Part shown: piece after piece, positions 17,354 to 26,117 of the stretch
How the letters are laid out: each line of letters opens with the position of its first letter
Position numbering within the stretch: the first letter of the stretch is position 1
Origin: an uncultured Flavobacteriaceae bacterium
GTDB taxonomy: Bacteria > Bacteroidota > Bacteroidia > Flavobacteriales > Flavobacteriaceae
Assembly (NCBI GenBank): GCA_947498845.1
Contig: CANMLX010000009.1
Coordinates: forward strand, 57,212-121,211
Direction of reading: 5' to 3'
Length of the DNA: 64,000 nt
Translations under genes and position numbers: made by a program
The notes under the pieces: generated by a model
What the model was told of the DNA's origin: nothing
The model's input: only the letters and a program-made list of their open reading frames with translations
Database searches by the model: none

Positions 17354-18425
17354 GATTCAGACCAGCGGTATTCGTTTAGCAAGTAATAATGATCTCACAT
17401 CAAGAGAAGGTGGTGCAGGCCCTACAGACCATAAAGCCATAACAGTCTTCAACACCACTTTAATGATACCTGTGTATAGTGACGCTGCAAAAAACTCTCC
17501 TTTTGAAGCTTCCCTACCTTCTAAAATGGGATATGCTTCTTTAAAAAAAAATGGAAAACTCATTACAACCATTCGTTTTATTGGAGAACCAAAGTTTTAT
17601 AAGGAATTTACTTCAGATGGAATTCCTCTCTGGAAAATCGCACGGCTACACAGTAAGGATGTATTAGCAACTACAGTTCTTCAAAATTGTATTCGATATA
17701 AAGACAAAGCTACCTCTTGTCAATTTTGTGCCATAGGTGAATCGCTTAAATATGATACTACCATTGCCTATAAAAAACCTTATCAATTAGCCGAGGCAGC
17801 TATTAGAGCTGTTGAGCTTGATGGTATTTCACAATTTATTATGACCACAGGAACTCCATCCAGTCCAGATCGAGGCGCTAAAATTTTATTTGAAAGTGTT
17901 ACAGCTGTGAGGGCTGTAGTAGACATTCCTATACAAGTACAATGCGAACCGCCTAATGATTTTGAATGGTTTACCCTATTAAAAGAAGCAGGAGCAAATG
18001 CAATTGGTATGCATTTAGAAGCAGTAACAGACCGAGTACGTCATAAAATTATGTCTGGAAAAGCAGAAGTGTCCTTAGGTTATTATTTTGAAGCCTTTGA
18101 ATCTGCTGTTCAAATTTTTGGGAAAGGAAATGTAAGCACTTACATATTGGCTGGACTTGGAGATACTCCCGAAGAAATTTTAGAAATATCGAATCAACTT
18201 ATTCAAATAGGCGTGTATCCTTTTGTGGTTCCTTTCGTTCCCGTTCGAAATACTCCATTACAACACCATATAGCACCAGATAAAGATTTTATGCAGAAGG
18301 TTTTAGATCCATTAGCAAGTGCCTTAATCAAAGCTAAAATGACTTCAGATACCATAGAATCTGGATGTGCTAAATGTGGCGCTTGTTCTACATTATCAAC
18401 TTTTGAGAAAAAACAAATCGCATGA
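17307..18425 (+). CDS. Radical SAM protein, MSMEG_0568 family
   Basis: This 372-residue protein has the cluster-specific radical SAM fold. The cysteine motif is CIRYKDKATSCQFC (C128, C138, C141), spacing CX9CX2C instead of the usual CX3CX2C, a trait of this family. Further landmarks are IMTTGTPSSPDRGAKI, the GANAIGMHLEAV strand and a C-terminal pair CAKCGAC that may bind an auxiliary cluster. It should use S-adenosylmethionine for radical chemistry, but the reaction is not settled. The start lies inside the end of the nitrilase gene, and the stop overlaps the acetyltransferase start by 4 bp, indicating tight coupling. Confidence 0.9.
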   Translation: MNQTLTLENNHTLLNEIQTSGIRLASNNDLTSREGGAGPTDHKAITVFNTTLMIPVYSDAAKNSPFEASLPSKMGYASLKKNGKLITTIRFIGEPKFYKEFTSDGIPLWKIARLHSKDVLATTVLQNCIRYKDKATSCQFCAIGESLKYDTTIAYKKPYQLAEAAIRAVELDGISQFIMTTGTPSSPDRGAKILFESVTAVRAVVDIPIQVQCEPPNDFEWFTLLKEAGANAIGMHLEAVTDRVRHKIMSGKAEVSLGYYFEAFESAVQIFGKGNVSTYILAGLGDTPEEILEISNQLIQIGVYPFVVPFVPVRNTPLQHHIAPDKDFMQKVLDPLASALIKAKMTSDTIESGCAKCGACSTLSTFEKKQIA

Positions 18426-19042
18426 TTTATTTTGAAACTAGTAAAGAAGACAAAGGTTTGGACTTTATTGACATTAATATCCCTAGTAACCACAAACAAC
18501 TAGATGCATACTATAAAACACGTAGAGCTATTTTTTGTAAAGAACAAAGGTTATTTGAAAACAGTGATTTTGATATTAATGATCTCAAAGCAATACCCAT
18601 CATAGCTATTAATCATTATCTAGGTACTCCAGATCAAGTTGTTGGTGTTGTTCGTATTTACGAAGAAAAACCTGGTGAATGGTATGGTGGTCGCCTTGGG
18701 GTTATTAAAGAGTACCGATCGTTTTCTAAATTCATTTGTCCACATCTTTTTAAATTCAATAAAATTTCGTCGCTATACCATATGTCAATCGCAGCAGGTC
18801 TTATTTATCGTGCTGTATCACTAGCCAATTTTATTGGATGTCATAAGTTTTCTGCTCACGTACAAGAACAAAATGTTAAACTGTTTAAACGCCTAAATTG
18901 GAATATTGTTGGAGAACTAAAACAACAAGGTATAAAACATTTTTTAATGGAAGCTAAATTGAATGCCTACCCTGCTACTCCAATTTATACCAGACCTATT
19001 AAAATTAACTCCTCACTTTCTGCATTAGCTCATGTGGCTTAA
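18422..19042 (+). CDS. GNAT-like acetyltransferase, MSMEG_0567 family
   Basis: The 206-residue protein has a GNAT-type fold: YYKTRRAIFCKEQRLF at the first helix, strand VVGVVRIYEE, GEWYGGRLGVIKEYR leading into the acyl-CoA binding region, and HKFSAHVQEQNVKLFKRLNW. It belongs to the N-acyltransferase family found in Nit1C clusters. The start overlaps the radical SAM stop (ATGA), and the next gene begins 11 bp later. The acceptor molecule is unknown. Together with the AIR-synthase-like neighbour, it implies that the pathway builds or modifies a small molecule rather than merely cleaving a nitrile. Confidence 0.85.
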   Translation: MIYFETSKEDKGLDFIDINIPSNHKQLDAYYKTRRAIFCKEQRLFENSDFDINDLKAIPIIAINHYLGTPDQVVGVVRIYEEKPGEWYGGRLGVIKEYRSFSKFICPHLFKFNKISSLYHMSIAAGLIYRAVSLANFIGCHKFSAHVQEQNVKLFKRLNWNIVGELKQQGIKHFLMEAKLNAYPATPIYTRPIKINSSLSALAHVA

Positions 19043-19053
19043 TTTTTTTGATT

Positions 19054-20019
19054 ATGACCTTAGAACAAACTACTATATTATCTGAAATTGCACAGCTTAG
19101 AAATCATTCTCATATCTTGGATAAACAATATATTGAGACTACTTATCAAACTATTGGCCCTAAAGTTACAAGTAGTTATTTCTTTAATGATACATCAAGT
19201 TTAATACGATTGGGAGATGATACCGCTGCTATACCTCAAGAAGATGGCTCATACTTATTATTTGCTGCGGAAGGCATTGTGATCGATTTTTTAGAAAATG
19301 ATCCCTGGTTTGCTGGGTATTCTGCCATAATGGTTAATATTAGTGATATCTGTGCTATGGGAGGATTACCTATTGCTGTAACAGATACTTTATATGCCAA
19401 AGACAGTCATGATACAAAGTTAATATGGGAAGGTATGTTAGCAGCCTCTAAAAATTATGGTGTTCCTATTGTTGGTGGACATACTTGCTATCACAATAAT
19501 CAAAAAGCACTAAGCGTATCTATATTAGGTAAAGCAAGTAAACACCTACTAACTAGTTTTGATGCTCAAGTAGGCGATGAACTTTTAATTGTTATAGACA
19601 TCGAAAGAGGATCATATTACAAAACATATCCTTTTTGGAATGCAAGTACTAATACTAGTTCTAAACTATTACAGCAATTAGCAAAATTACCTTATAAAAT
19701 TGCCAATCGTAAGTGGAGTAAATGCGCTAAAGATATTAGTATGGGAGGCATTATAGGTACTTTATTAATGCTAATGAATACTTCAAATATTGGGGTGCAA
19801 ATCCACTTAGACCAACTTAAAAAGCCTCTGGAAGTTAACTGGAGTAAATGGTTAATTAGTTTTCCTAGTTATGGCTATATAATGACTTGCAAAAAAGAAT
19901 ATGTAAACTCTATTCAACAAGTATTTCAAAAACATAACATTCAATGCGATCATGTTGGAAGTATTACTTCTAATAAGACTTTGGATATCATACATCAAAA
20001 TAACTCTTTAAAATTTTAA
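19054..20019 (+). CDS. AIR-synthase-related protein, sll0787 family
   Basis: This protein resembles the PurM/SelD/ThiL ATP-binding superfamily. Motifs seen are SSLIRLGDDTAAIPQEDG, the glycine-rich GIVIDFLENDPWFAGYSA, VNISDICAMGGLPIAV and PIVGGHTCYHN. Members bind ATP in a dimer interface and phosphorylate or activate small substrates. This subfamily is part of the Nit1C cluster (sll0787 in Synechocystis). An upstream TTG at 19048 is in frame, but the ATG at 19054 gives the usual MTLEQT start. The MSMEG_0570-like gene follows after 3 bp. Confidence 0.87.
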   Translation: MTLEQTTILSEIAQLRNHSHILDKQYIETTYQTIGPKVTSSYFFNDTSSLIRLGDDTAAIPQEDGSYLLFAAEGIVIDFLENDPWFAGYSAIMVNISDICAMGGLPIAVTDTLYAKDSHDTKLIWEGMLAASKNYGVPIVGGHTCYHNNQKALSVSILGKASKHLLTSFDAQVGDELLIVIDIERGSYYKTYPFWNASTNTSSKLLQQLAKLPYKIANRKWSKCAKDISMGGIIGTLLMLMNTSNIGVQIHLDQLKKPLEVNWSKWLISFPSYGYIMTCKKEYVNSIQQVFQKHNIQCDHVGSITSNKTLDIIHQNNSLKF

Positions 20020-20022
20020 ACC

Positions 20023-20301
20023 ATGCCTGTTACATACGTACATATAAAATGGCCAGATAATACTAAAGACAAAATCTATTCCCCATCTAGTGTAATTAGA
20101 AATTATTTTAATCCCGAAGATGAAATCACCATTAAAGAGTTTGAAGGTATTTGCAACGAAAGTTTAGATAAAGCTAGTGATCGTGTAGCCGAAAAATTTG
20201 GTTTTGGATGTACTTCGGCTATGGCCGAAAAAAAACGTATTTACGCTTTATCTAAAAAATATAAAGACACCGAAAAAGTAAAAATCATATCTATAAAATA
20301 A
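20023..20301 (+). CDS. MSMEG_0570-family small protein
   Basis: A 92-residue protein beginning MPVTYVHIKWPDNTKDKIYS, with a compact alpha/beta layout and the FGFGCTSAMAEKKRIY motif holding one conserved cysteine. It corresponds to the short MSMEG_0570 family protein of Nit1C clusters, annotated elsewhere as a nitrogen-starvation response protein. It sits 3 bp after the AIR-synthase-like gene and 6 bp before the flavin oxidoreductase. Function is not established. Confidence 0.85.
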   Translation: MPVTYVHIKWPDNTKDKIYSPSSVIRNYFNPEDEITIKEFEGICNESLDKASDRVAEKFGFGCTSAMAEKKRIYALSKKYKDTEKVKIISIK

Positions 20302-20307
20302 AATATT

Positions 20308-21576
20308 ATGAAACATTATCCAGTCATCATTGTAGGAGGAGGTCAAGCAGGATTGTCTGCTAGCTATGGTTTAACACAACAAAAAATAAAGCATTTAATT
20401 TTAGATCGAGGCGATATAGGAGACTCTTGGGGTAAACGCCGTTGGGATTCTTTTTGTTTAGTTACCCCTAATTGGCAATGTAGATTGCCTGGTTTTGATT
20501 ATGATGGCAATGACCCTAAAGGGTTTATGTTAAAAGATGAAATTGTAGATTATGTAAAACGCTATGCTGCCTCTTTTAACCCTCCTTTTGAAGGCAATGC
20601 AGAAGTCTATAAAGTCTATAGAAAGAGCAAAGAAGGTGATTTTTATATAGAAACCTCGGTAGGCAACTATACTGCACAAAAAGTAATTATAGCTACAGGA
20701 GCGTATCATATTCCTAATGTATTACCAATGTCTAAAGGTTTTGGAAATGATATTTTACAAATTCACTCTGCAGATTATAAGAATCCAGAACAATTAAATA
20801 AAGGAGCTACTCTGGTGATAGGTTCTGGGCAATCGGGAGCACAAATTACTGAAGATTTGCATATAGCTGGGAAAAAAGTATTTCTAAGTGTAGGTACTGC
20901 TCCTCGAGCACCAAGAACTTATCGAGGAAAAGATGCTGTGGAATGGCTAGAAGATATGGGTTACTACGATCAACCTATCGAATCACATCCAGATCCAGAG
21001 GAAGCACGCCATAAAACCAATCATTATTTAACAGGTAGAGATGGTGGGAGAGATATTGATTTAAGAAAGTTAGCTTATGAAGGTGTAGAACTACGAGGGC
21101 AAATAAGCTCGGTGGGAAAAGGTATGGTACATTTCTCTAATGATCTAAAAGAAAATTTAGATAGCGCCGATGCAACCTATAACCGGATTCAGAATAATAT
21201 AGATAAATACATCACTACCAATAATATTGATGCTCCAGAAACAACTCGATATATAGCCAATTGGCATCCAAACAAAAAAAATGAACTCCCTGTTAATTAC
21301 GCCAAAGAAAGAATTACTAATGTTATTTGGTGTACTGGTTTTAAAGTGGATTTTAAATGGGTGGAATTTCCACATGTTTTTGACCATAAAGGTTATCCAA
21401 CATATAACCGAGGTATTACCAAAGAAAAAGGCTTATTCTTTTTAGGATTACCATGGTTACACACTTGGGGCTCTGGAAGATTTTCACATGTTGGGAAAGA
21501 TGCTACATATCTTACCGACTATATAGCTAATAGTTTAGAAGAAGAAACTGTAGAAACATGCTTAAACCGAAAATAA
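20308..21576 (+). CDS. Flavin-dependent oxidoreductase, MSMEG_0569 family
   Basis: The 422-residue protein has a Rossmann FAD-binding motif at the N-terminus ([17 protein letters not shown]), a second nucleotide-binding motif ([17 protein letters not shown]) for NAD(P)H, and [11 protein letters not shown] near the C-terminal FAD contact. This layout is that of flavin monooxygenases. It closes the conserved Nit1C set and probably oxidises the nitrogen compound processed by the operon. It begins 6 bp after the MSMEG_0570-like gene. The glycosyltransferase (MSMEG_0565 type) found in some clusters is not seen here. Confidence 0.9.
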   Translation: MKHYPVIIVGGGQAGLSASYGLTQQKIKHLILDRGDIGDSWGKRRWDSFCLVTPNWQCRLPGFDYDGNDPKGFMLKDEIVDYVKRYAASFNPPFEGNAEVYKVYRKSKEGDFYIETSVGNYTAQKVIIATGAYHIPNVLPMSKGFGNDILQIHSADYKNPEQLNKGATLVIGSGQSGAQITEDLHIAGKKVFLSVGTAPRAPRTYRGKDAVEWLEDMGYYDQPIESHPDPEEARHKTNHYLTGRDGGRDIDLRKLAYEGVELRGQISSVGKGMVHFSNDLKENLDSADATYNRIQNNIDKYITTNNIDAPETTRYIANWHPNKKNELPVNYAKERITNVIWCTGFKVDFKWVEFPHVFDHKGYPTYNRGITKEKGLFFLGLPWLHTWGSGRFSHVGKDATYLTDYIANSLEEETVETCLNRK

Positions 21577-21583
21577 TTACATT

Positions 21584-21997
21584 ATGACCAAACAAAAACT
21601 CCCTTTGCCCCCATTTAACCAAGAAACTGCTAAGCAAAAAATTCAGTTAGCAGAAGACGCTTGGAACGGGAAAGATCCCATTAAAGTTTCAAAAGCTTAT
21701 TCCATAGATACAGAATGGAGAAATCGTTCTCATTTTATAAATGGACGTGAAGAGGTTCAACAATTCTTAAAAAATAAATGGGCTACAGAACTGGATTACA
21801 AACTTAAAAAAGAACTTTGGGCTTTTACTAACAATAAAATTGCAGTAAGGTTTGAATACGAATATAGAAATGAGCAAAACGAATGGTTTCGAGCTTATGG
21901 CAATGAAAATTGGGAATTTGATCAATACGGGCTAATGAAAAAGCGTTTTGCAAGTATTAATGACATACCTATTGAAGAATCGGAACGTAAACTTTAA
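21584..21997 (+). CDS. NTF2-like protein (DUF1348 type)
   Basis: A 137-residue protein with the SnoaL/NTF2 cone fold: [51 protein letters not shown] and [20 protein letters not shown]. This matches the DUF1348 family of small NTF2-like proteins. It starts 7 bp after the flavin oxidoreductase, so it is the eighth gene of the nitrilase operon, although it is not one of the core Nit1C families. It may be an accessory binding protein or isomerase for the product. Confidence 0.85.
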   Translation: MTKQKLPLPPFNQETAKQKIQLAEDAWNGKDPIKVSKAYSIDTEWRNRSHFINGREEVQQFLKNKWATELDYKLKKELWAFTNNKIAVRFEYEYRNEQNEWFRAYGNENWEFDQYGLMKKRFASINDIPIEESERKL

Positions 21998-22682
21998 TTA
22001 AATCTGGTATCAAAAGGAACAAATTTGTATGTTAAATTATGTAATTCTGCATACTAATTCTTGGTTTATTATATCAATATAACCTTATAATAATTATTTG
22101 CTCACTATAAATCACTATACATTAATCTCTATATTCTTTATTGTAGATGACACTTCTTGAAATGGAAAGTAGTTATAAATTTGTTGTTCGTCTATGGAAG
22201 GTAAATACGTTAAATTATTATCATGTATCCAGTGGTTATCAAAATCTTCTCATATCTTTCTTAAATTGGGATCGGTAGGTCCTTCTACTAACAAAATCCT
22301 ATGGCTAGTTGTATTTAATTTTAAAATTTATGGAGTTACGGTAAAATGACTAATACTATTTACAACTTGAAATTATAACTGATACAATATAAATGTTTAA
22401 ACTCTGTATTAGACAAGTATAAAAGTTCACTTTAATTGTTAAGAAAAAGTTAACTAAGGTTTTGCTTATAAATTGTAAGACAAAACCTTGATCAATATGT
22501 TTATTTTTTGATTAGATTTAGAGAAAATTAGTCATTATACGTTATTAATCTATTGCATCAATATAAAACATATGAGCGTTTTTTATTTTTCGCACAATGT
22601 TGATAAAGTAAAAAATTAGATTATTGATCAAGTTTTTGATTTATTGATACCTTAATTTACTTAATAAAAACAAGCAAGTTTC
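21998..22682. other. Long intergenic region with a decayed gene
   Basis: This 685-bp AT-rich spacer separates the nitrilase operon from the amidase cassette. Apart from the decayed frame described at 22141-22325, I see no RNA gene, strong hairpin or repeat in it. Promoter signals of the amidase gene are not obvious. Confidence 0.45.
22141..22325 (-). pseudogene. Relic of a Toprim-like gene start
   Basis: Read on the minus strand, the sequence gives ILKLNTTSHRILLVEGPTDP, an in-frame TGA, and then a continuing frame EDFDNHWIHDNNLTYLPSID. HRILLVEGPTD resembles the opening strand and acidic motif of Toprim/DUF3226-type proteins. No start codon is present, a stop lies upstream, and the frame ends after about 60 codons. 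It appears to be what remains of an accessory gene. The family guess is weak. Confidence 0.35.
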
Positions 22683-23300
22683 ATGATTGTACTTTTAGAC
22701 AACGGCCACGGAGGTCTCATTAATTCTAAATACCAAACCAAAGGTAAAAGAAGCCCTATTTGGGATGATGGTTCTCAACTTTTTGAAGGCGAATTTAATA
22801 GAGCTATAGTTAATGGTATTATTCAAGAATTAACAAGACTTAATATTCCTTACGTAAATATTGCTCCCGAATATAGAGATGTACGTTTAGAAACTAGAGT
22901 AAAACGCGCTAATGGTTATCCTTCAAAAAAATGTTTCTATTTAAGTATTCATGCCAATGCTGGAGGAGGTAAGGGCTCAGAGATTTTCACCTCTCCTGGC
23001 GATACTAAAAGTGATAAAATAGCCACAATATTTGGGCATGCTTATAAAAATGAGTTTCCAAATAAAATTTTACGCACAGATTTCACAGATGGCGATTTGG
23101 ATAAAGAACGTCGGTTTTATGTATTAACCAAAACTAAAATGCCAGCTATACTTACGGAAAACTTTTTTATGGATAATGAGGAAGAATGCAAAACACTGCT
23201 TATGACCAAAGAAGGAAGAGAAAAAATTATTAGATATCATATAGACGCAATAATACGAACGAAAGTAGACGTATTTAACGAAACAGCGCCTATAAATTGA
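22683..23300 (+). CDS. N-acetylmuramoyl-L-alanine amidase (Amidase_3)
   Basis: The 205-residue protein is an Amidase_3 catalytic domain without a signal peptide. Zinc ligands are visible as H9 in LDNGHGG, an acidic residue near 35-37 (FEGEFNR) and H90 in LSIHANAG; the catalytic glutamate is E159 in ILTENFFMDN. It should cleave the bond between muramic acid and the peptide stem. The absence of a leader, and the following lipoprotein and small helical protein in the same orientation with gaps of about 20 and 12 bp, recall lysis-type cassettes of phages and contractile particles. No structural phage gene is nearby, so that role is only a possibility. Confidence 0.9.
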   Translation: MIVLLDNGHGGLINSKYQTKGKRSPIWDDGSQLFEGEFNRAIVNGIIQELTRLNIPYVNIAPEYRDVRLETRVKRANGYPSKKCFYLSIHANAGGGKGSEIFTSPGDTKSDKIATIFGHAYKNEFPNKILRTDFTDGDLDKERRFYVLTKTKMPAILTENFFMDNEEECKTLLMTKEGREKIIRYHIDAIIRTKVDVFNETAPIN

Positions 23301-23319
23301 AAAACTTAATCTATTAAAA

Positions 23320-23781
23320 ATGAAATACATAAAACACATCCCTGTAATCCTACTTATTTTTGGTCTATTTTTTTCCTGTAACAGCTTTAAAACTGCTGTA
23401 TTCGATCAATATTCTTATCAAAAAACAATAGAAATTAAAGTTGAAGCTTCTAATTTAATAGACAAGGCTGTAACGCCCTATTCTAACCATTTAAAAGAAA
23501 TAGGTGAATTAGCAATGGAGATCCAAAAAATAACCGAATACGAAAAAAATAAACCTAATAATGAAATTACTTATGCTATGTGGCAAGTATTAGCAGACAA
23601 AGATAAAAACCTACTAGTAGGCTTTTTTAAACGTTGGAAAGAAAAAGAGCAATTAAACACTTTTTTTGTTAAAGAAGCTAAAGCTCAAATCGTGCAAGCA
23701 ATGGATTTACTTATTCAATACGAAATTAAAAAAGACAAAGAAACCAAGGATAAACTGTTAGATTTAATATCTAAAAATTAA
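23320..23781 (+). CDS. Small helical lipoprotein
   Basis: A 153-residue protein with a lipoprotein leader (LLIFGLFFSC, lipidated Cys at about residue 20). The mature part is almost entirely alpha-helical and highly charged (EIKVEASNLIDKAVTPYSNH, KDKETKDKLLDLISKN). No family was recognised. It lies 19 bp after the amidase and 12 bp before the next small gene. An outer-membrane-anchored helical protein beside a leaderless amidase could act as a spanin-like partner, but nothing in the sequence proves it. Confidence 0.7.
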   Translation: MKYIKHIPVILLIFGLFFSCNSFKTAVFDQYSYQKTIEIKVEASNLIDKAVTPYSNHLKEIGELAMEIQKITEYEKNKPNNEITYAMWQVLADKDKNLLVGFFKRWKEKEQLNTFFVKEAKAQIVQAMDLLIQYEIKKDKETKDKLLDLISKN

Positions 23782-23793
23782 AACGGATTAGAA

Positions 23794-24117
23794 ATGGATT
23801 TTGAAACACTACTAAAAGAATTAAAGTTAGCGTTAGAAACACTTTTTGAAGACAAATGGGAAGGTCTAAAAAATGAATCTAAAAAAGATATCGACCAATT
23901 TTTAAACGATAGCAAAGCCAAACTAAAACGCTGGACAGCGTTATTAGTGAATAACAATATTGATTTAGAAGATTATGAGTGGCTTATTAAAAGCCAAAAA
24001 GACGTCATGCTTATGCATGCACTTCACAAAGCAGGCATACATAAAATAAGTATAGGACATTTTAAGAGTAAAGTGATAAAAACCATCATTAATGTAGTAA
24101 AAACTGTTGTACTGTAA
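23794..24117 (+). CDS. Small helical hypothetical protein of the amidase cassette
   Basis: A 107-residue protein, acidic and helical in its first half (DFETLLKELKLALETLFEDK) and basic towards the end (IGHFKSKVIKTIINVVKTVV). The C-terminal amphipathic helix could touch membranes. There is no leader. The family is unknown. It completes a compact three-gene unit with the amidase and the lipoprotein. Confidence 0.65.
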   Translation: MDFETLLKELKLALETLFEDKWEGLKNESKKDIDQFLNDSKAKLKRWTALLVNNNIDLEDYEWLIKSQKDVMLMHALHKAGIHKISIGHFKSKVIKTIINVVKTVVL

Positions 24118-24388
24118 ACATTAATTATTATGCCATATAAAGTTATGACCACAAAGTTAAAAAATCAAAATAAGGTGAGTTGGATTTAAGCATCTTAGAT
24201 AAAAGTCAATATGTAGGTTAGATTCAATTTATAATTATAATAGACTAGCTAATATCTATACAACAGAAAACACATTTTGAATGCATAAACAAATACTATT
24301 ATGAATCGTCAAAATAGTTTCTTCAACTATTAGAAAACAGGAATAAAATAAATTAACAACAAGGCTTCTAAGATAGAAAGTAGAACTT

Positions 24389-25858
24389 ATGGAAAAACAA
24401 AAGGATACTACAATTTTTAATTGTCATACACATACCTTTACCATAGATCATGTACCAAATTTGTTTGGTAAAAAGCTATTACCATTGCTATATCAGGTTA
24501 TAACTATGCGTTTAGTAAAATGGTACTACCTTAATCTAACAAAACGAAATAAATCTTATATAAAATTTATTCATCGCACAAATAAAGTAAAATACTTTTT
24601 TTTAGCTATTTTAAAGTTTACATACGTTGGTTATTGGGTGTATACACTTATTCTATTCTTCTTAAAATGGGCATTTAAAATAGCAACTAACACATTAGCT
24701 ATTAGCAATCTATTTTCCTCACAAAGTAAAGCTGCTTATAAACGCTACATCACATTAGGGCGTTATGCAACCTACAGTAAACAAGGGCAATCTAAAGTAT
24801 TTGATTTATTAGAAAAAACCTATGACCAAAACACCAAATTTGTTGTATTACCTATGGATATGGATTACATGGAAGCCGGTAAACCTATTCTAAACTACAT
24901 GTTACAAATAGAAGAGTTGTTAAAGGTTACCAAAAATAACAAAAATAACCTATTGCCTTTTGTATTTTTGGACCCAAGACGTATTGCAGCAACATGTAAT
25001 TTAAAGGGAGTTAATTGTTATGAAAACTATGTGAAGCGAAACCTTTCAAAACGTGTTTTTCATGGTATAAAGATGTATCCTGCATTGGGTTATTATCCAT
25101 TTGACAAAAACCTTATTGAAGCCTACAAGTTTGCACAAGAACACCAAGTACCAATTATAACCCATTGTATAGAAGGCACCGTTTTTTATAGAGGTAAAAA
25201 GAAAAAAGAATGGAACAAGCATCCTATTTTAAAATTTACAAAAGATAAAAACCAAGGGCCTATCCCTATTCCTTTACCTCAAAAAAAGAACTACGATTTC
25301 ACCACTAATTTTACACATCCACTAAATTATTATTGCTTACTAAATAAAGAATTACTCTCAGAATATTTAGGGGAAGAAACAGATTTAAGTAAGTTAAAAA
25401 TCTGTTTGGCCCATTTTGGTGGGACAAAGGAATGGAAACGTTACTCGGAAGATAATTGGAAAAACTACAATAATAATATTTCACATCTTTCACGAGCAGA
25501 TTATTTAAACAGAAAAATAAAAAATACGCTCAACCATGGAAGTTCAAGAACCATTTGGTGGAATGCCAGTTGGTTGTCTATTATTTATGATTTGATGATT
25601 CAATATGAAGGTGTATATGCAGATATTAGTTTTATTCTTTTTAATCAAGAATTATTTCCATTATTAAAATTCATTTTACAGGATGAAAAGGTTAGTCATA
25701 AAATTCTATTTGGTACAGATTACTATGTCGTAGCCCAAAAAAATACAGAAAAAGCATTATTTCAAAATTTACGCAGTTACATAGGAGAGGATTTATTTTA
25801 TAAAATAGCAAACGAAAATCCTAAATCTTTTTTAAGTACAAGTTTTAAAAAATATTAA
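24389..25858 (+). CDS. Amidohydrolase-like metal-dependent hydrolase
   Basis: The 489-residue protein has the HxH metal motif at its N-terminus (FNCHTHTF, H13 and H15), then a hydrophobic insertion at about residues 70-105 (FFLAILKFTYVGYWVYTLILFFLKW) that may be membrane-associated. A TIM-barrel hydrolase follows: PIITHCIEG, ICLAHFGG and the terminal catalytic strand ILFGTDYYV. This fits the amidohydrolase_2 superfamily. It is 271 bp downstream of the small helical gene on the same strand, so association with the amidase cassette is possible but not certain. The membrane-like insert within an amidohydrolase is unusual. Substrate unknown. Confidence 0.8.
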   Translation: MEKQKDTTIFNCHTHTFTIDHVPNLFGKKLLPLLYQVITMRLVKWYYLNLTKRNKSYIKFIHRTNKVKYFFLAILKFTYVGYWVYTLILFFLKWAFKIATNTLAISNLFSSQSKAAYKRYITLGRYATYSKQGQSKVFDLLEKTYDQNTKFVVLPMDMDYMEAGKPILNYMLQIEELLKVTKNNKNNLLPFVFLDPRRIAATCNLKGVNCYENYVKRNLSKRVFHGIKMYPALGYYPFDKNLIEAYKFAQEHQVPIITHCIEGTVFYRGKKKKEWNKHPILKFTKDKNQGPIPIPLPQKKNYDFTTNFTHPLNYYCLLNKELLSEYLGEETDLSKLKICLAHFGGTKEWKRYSEDNWKNYNNNISHLSRADYLNRKIKNTLNHGSSRTIWWNASWLSIIYDLMIQYEGVYADISFILFNQELFPLLKFILQDEKVSHKILFGTDYYVVAQKNTEKALFQNLRSYIGEDLFYKIANENPKSFLSTSFKKY

Positions 25859-25906
25859 AAACACTCATAAAAAACTAGAGCTACTATTAAATTGACTAAT
25901 TAAGTA

Positions 25907-25999
25907 TACTACCTCGGGGCAAGCCTGCGAGGCATTCATTGAAAAAAAACATTTTGATTTCGAGACAATCTCGGAGCATTTAAATCTCGATTATCGAGT
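25907..25999. repeat. Palindromic intergenic repeat remnant
   Basis: The stretch contains CCTCG...CGAGG and two TCTCG/CGAG palindromic pieces. The 24-bp segment 25976-25999 (GCATTTAAATCTCGATTATC and on to CGAGT) recurs exactly at 35297-35320. Both copies lie beside ends of the family B miniature element. It looks like part of a dispersed non-coding repeat. Confidence 0.6.
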
Positions 26000-26002
26000 C
26001 AA

Positions 26003-26025
26003 TACTATTCATTTAAGAATTGGTA
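26003..26025. repeat. Solo end of a family B miniature element
   Basis: CATTTAAGAATTGGTA followed by TAA is the inverted complement of the left end of the full element at 50891-51051. The opposite end is missing, so this is a remnant. Confidence 0.6.
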
Positions 26026-26037
26026 TAATTATCCTTT

Positions 26038-26079
26038 ATTCATTGTTAATTATCCATTGTTAATTATTCATTCTTAATT
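26038..26079. repeat. Three tandem 14-bp repeats
   Basis: ATTCATTGTTAATT, ATCCATTGTTAATT and ATTCATTCTTAATT follow directly on one another, each differing from its neighbour by one or two bases. They lie 40-80 bp upstream of the DCC-family gene and could be slippage-prone promoter sequence. Confidence 0.6.
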
Positions 26080-26105
26080 GTTGTACATCACGCCTTAAAA
26101 ACTGG

Positions 26106-26113
26106 TATTTTTG
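26106..26113 (+). promoter_or_regulatory. Possible -7 element close to a start codon
   Basis: TATTTTTG fits TAnnTTTG and ends only 4 bp before the ATG at 26118, so a transcript from here would be leaderless or nearly so. A TTG lies 22 bp upstream, near the -33 position. Confidence 0.35.
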
Positions 26114-26117
26114 TAAT

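Noticed and set aside
24118..24388. Possible tiny gene (19 codons) behind the small helical gene
   Set aside because: Too short, no conservation to judge by, and no start signal.
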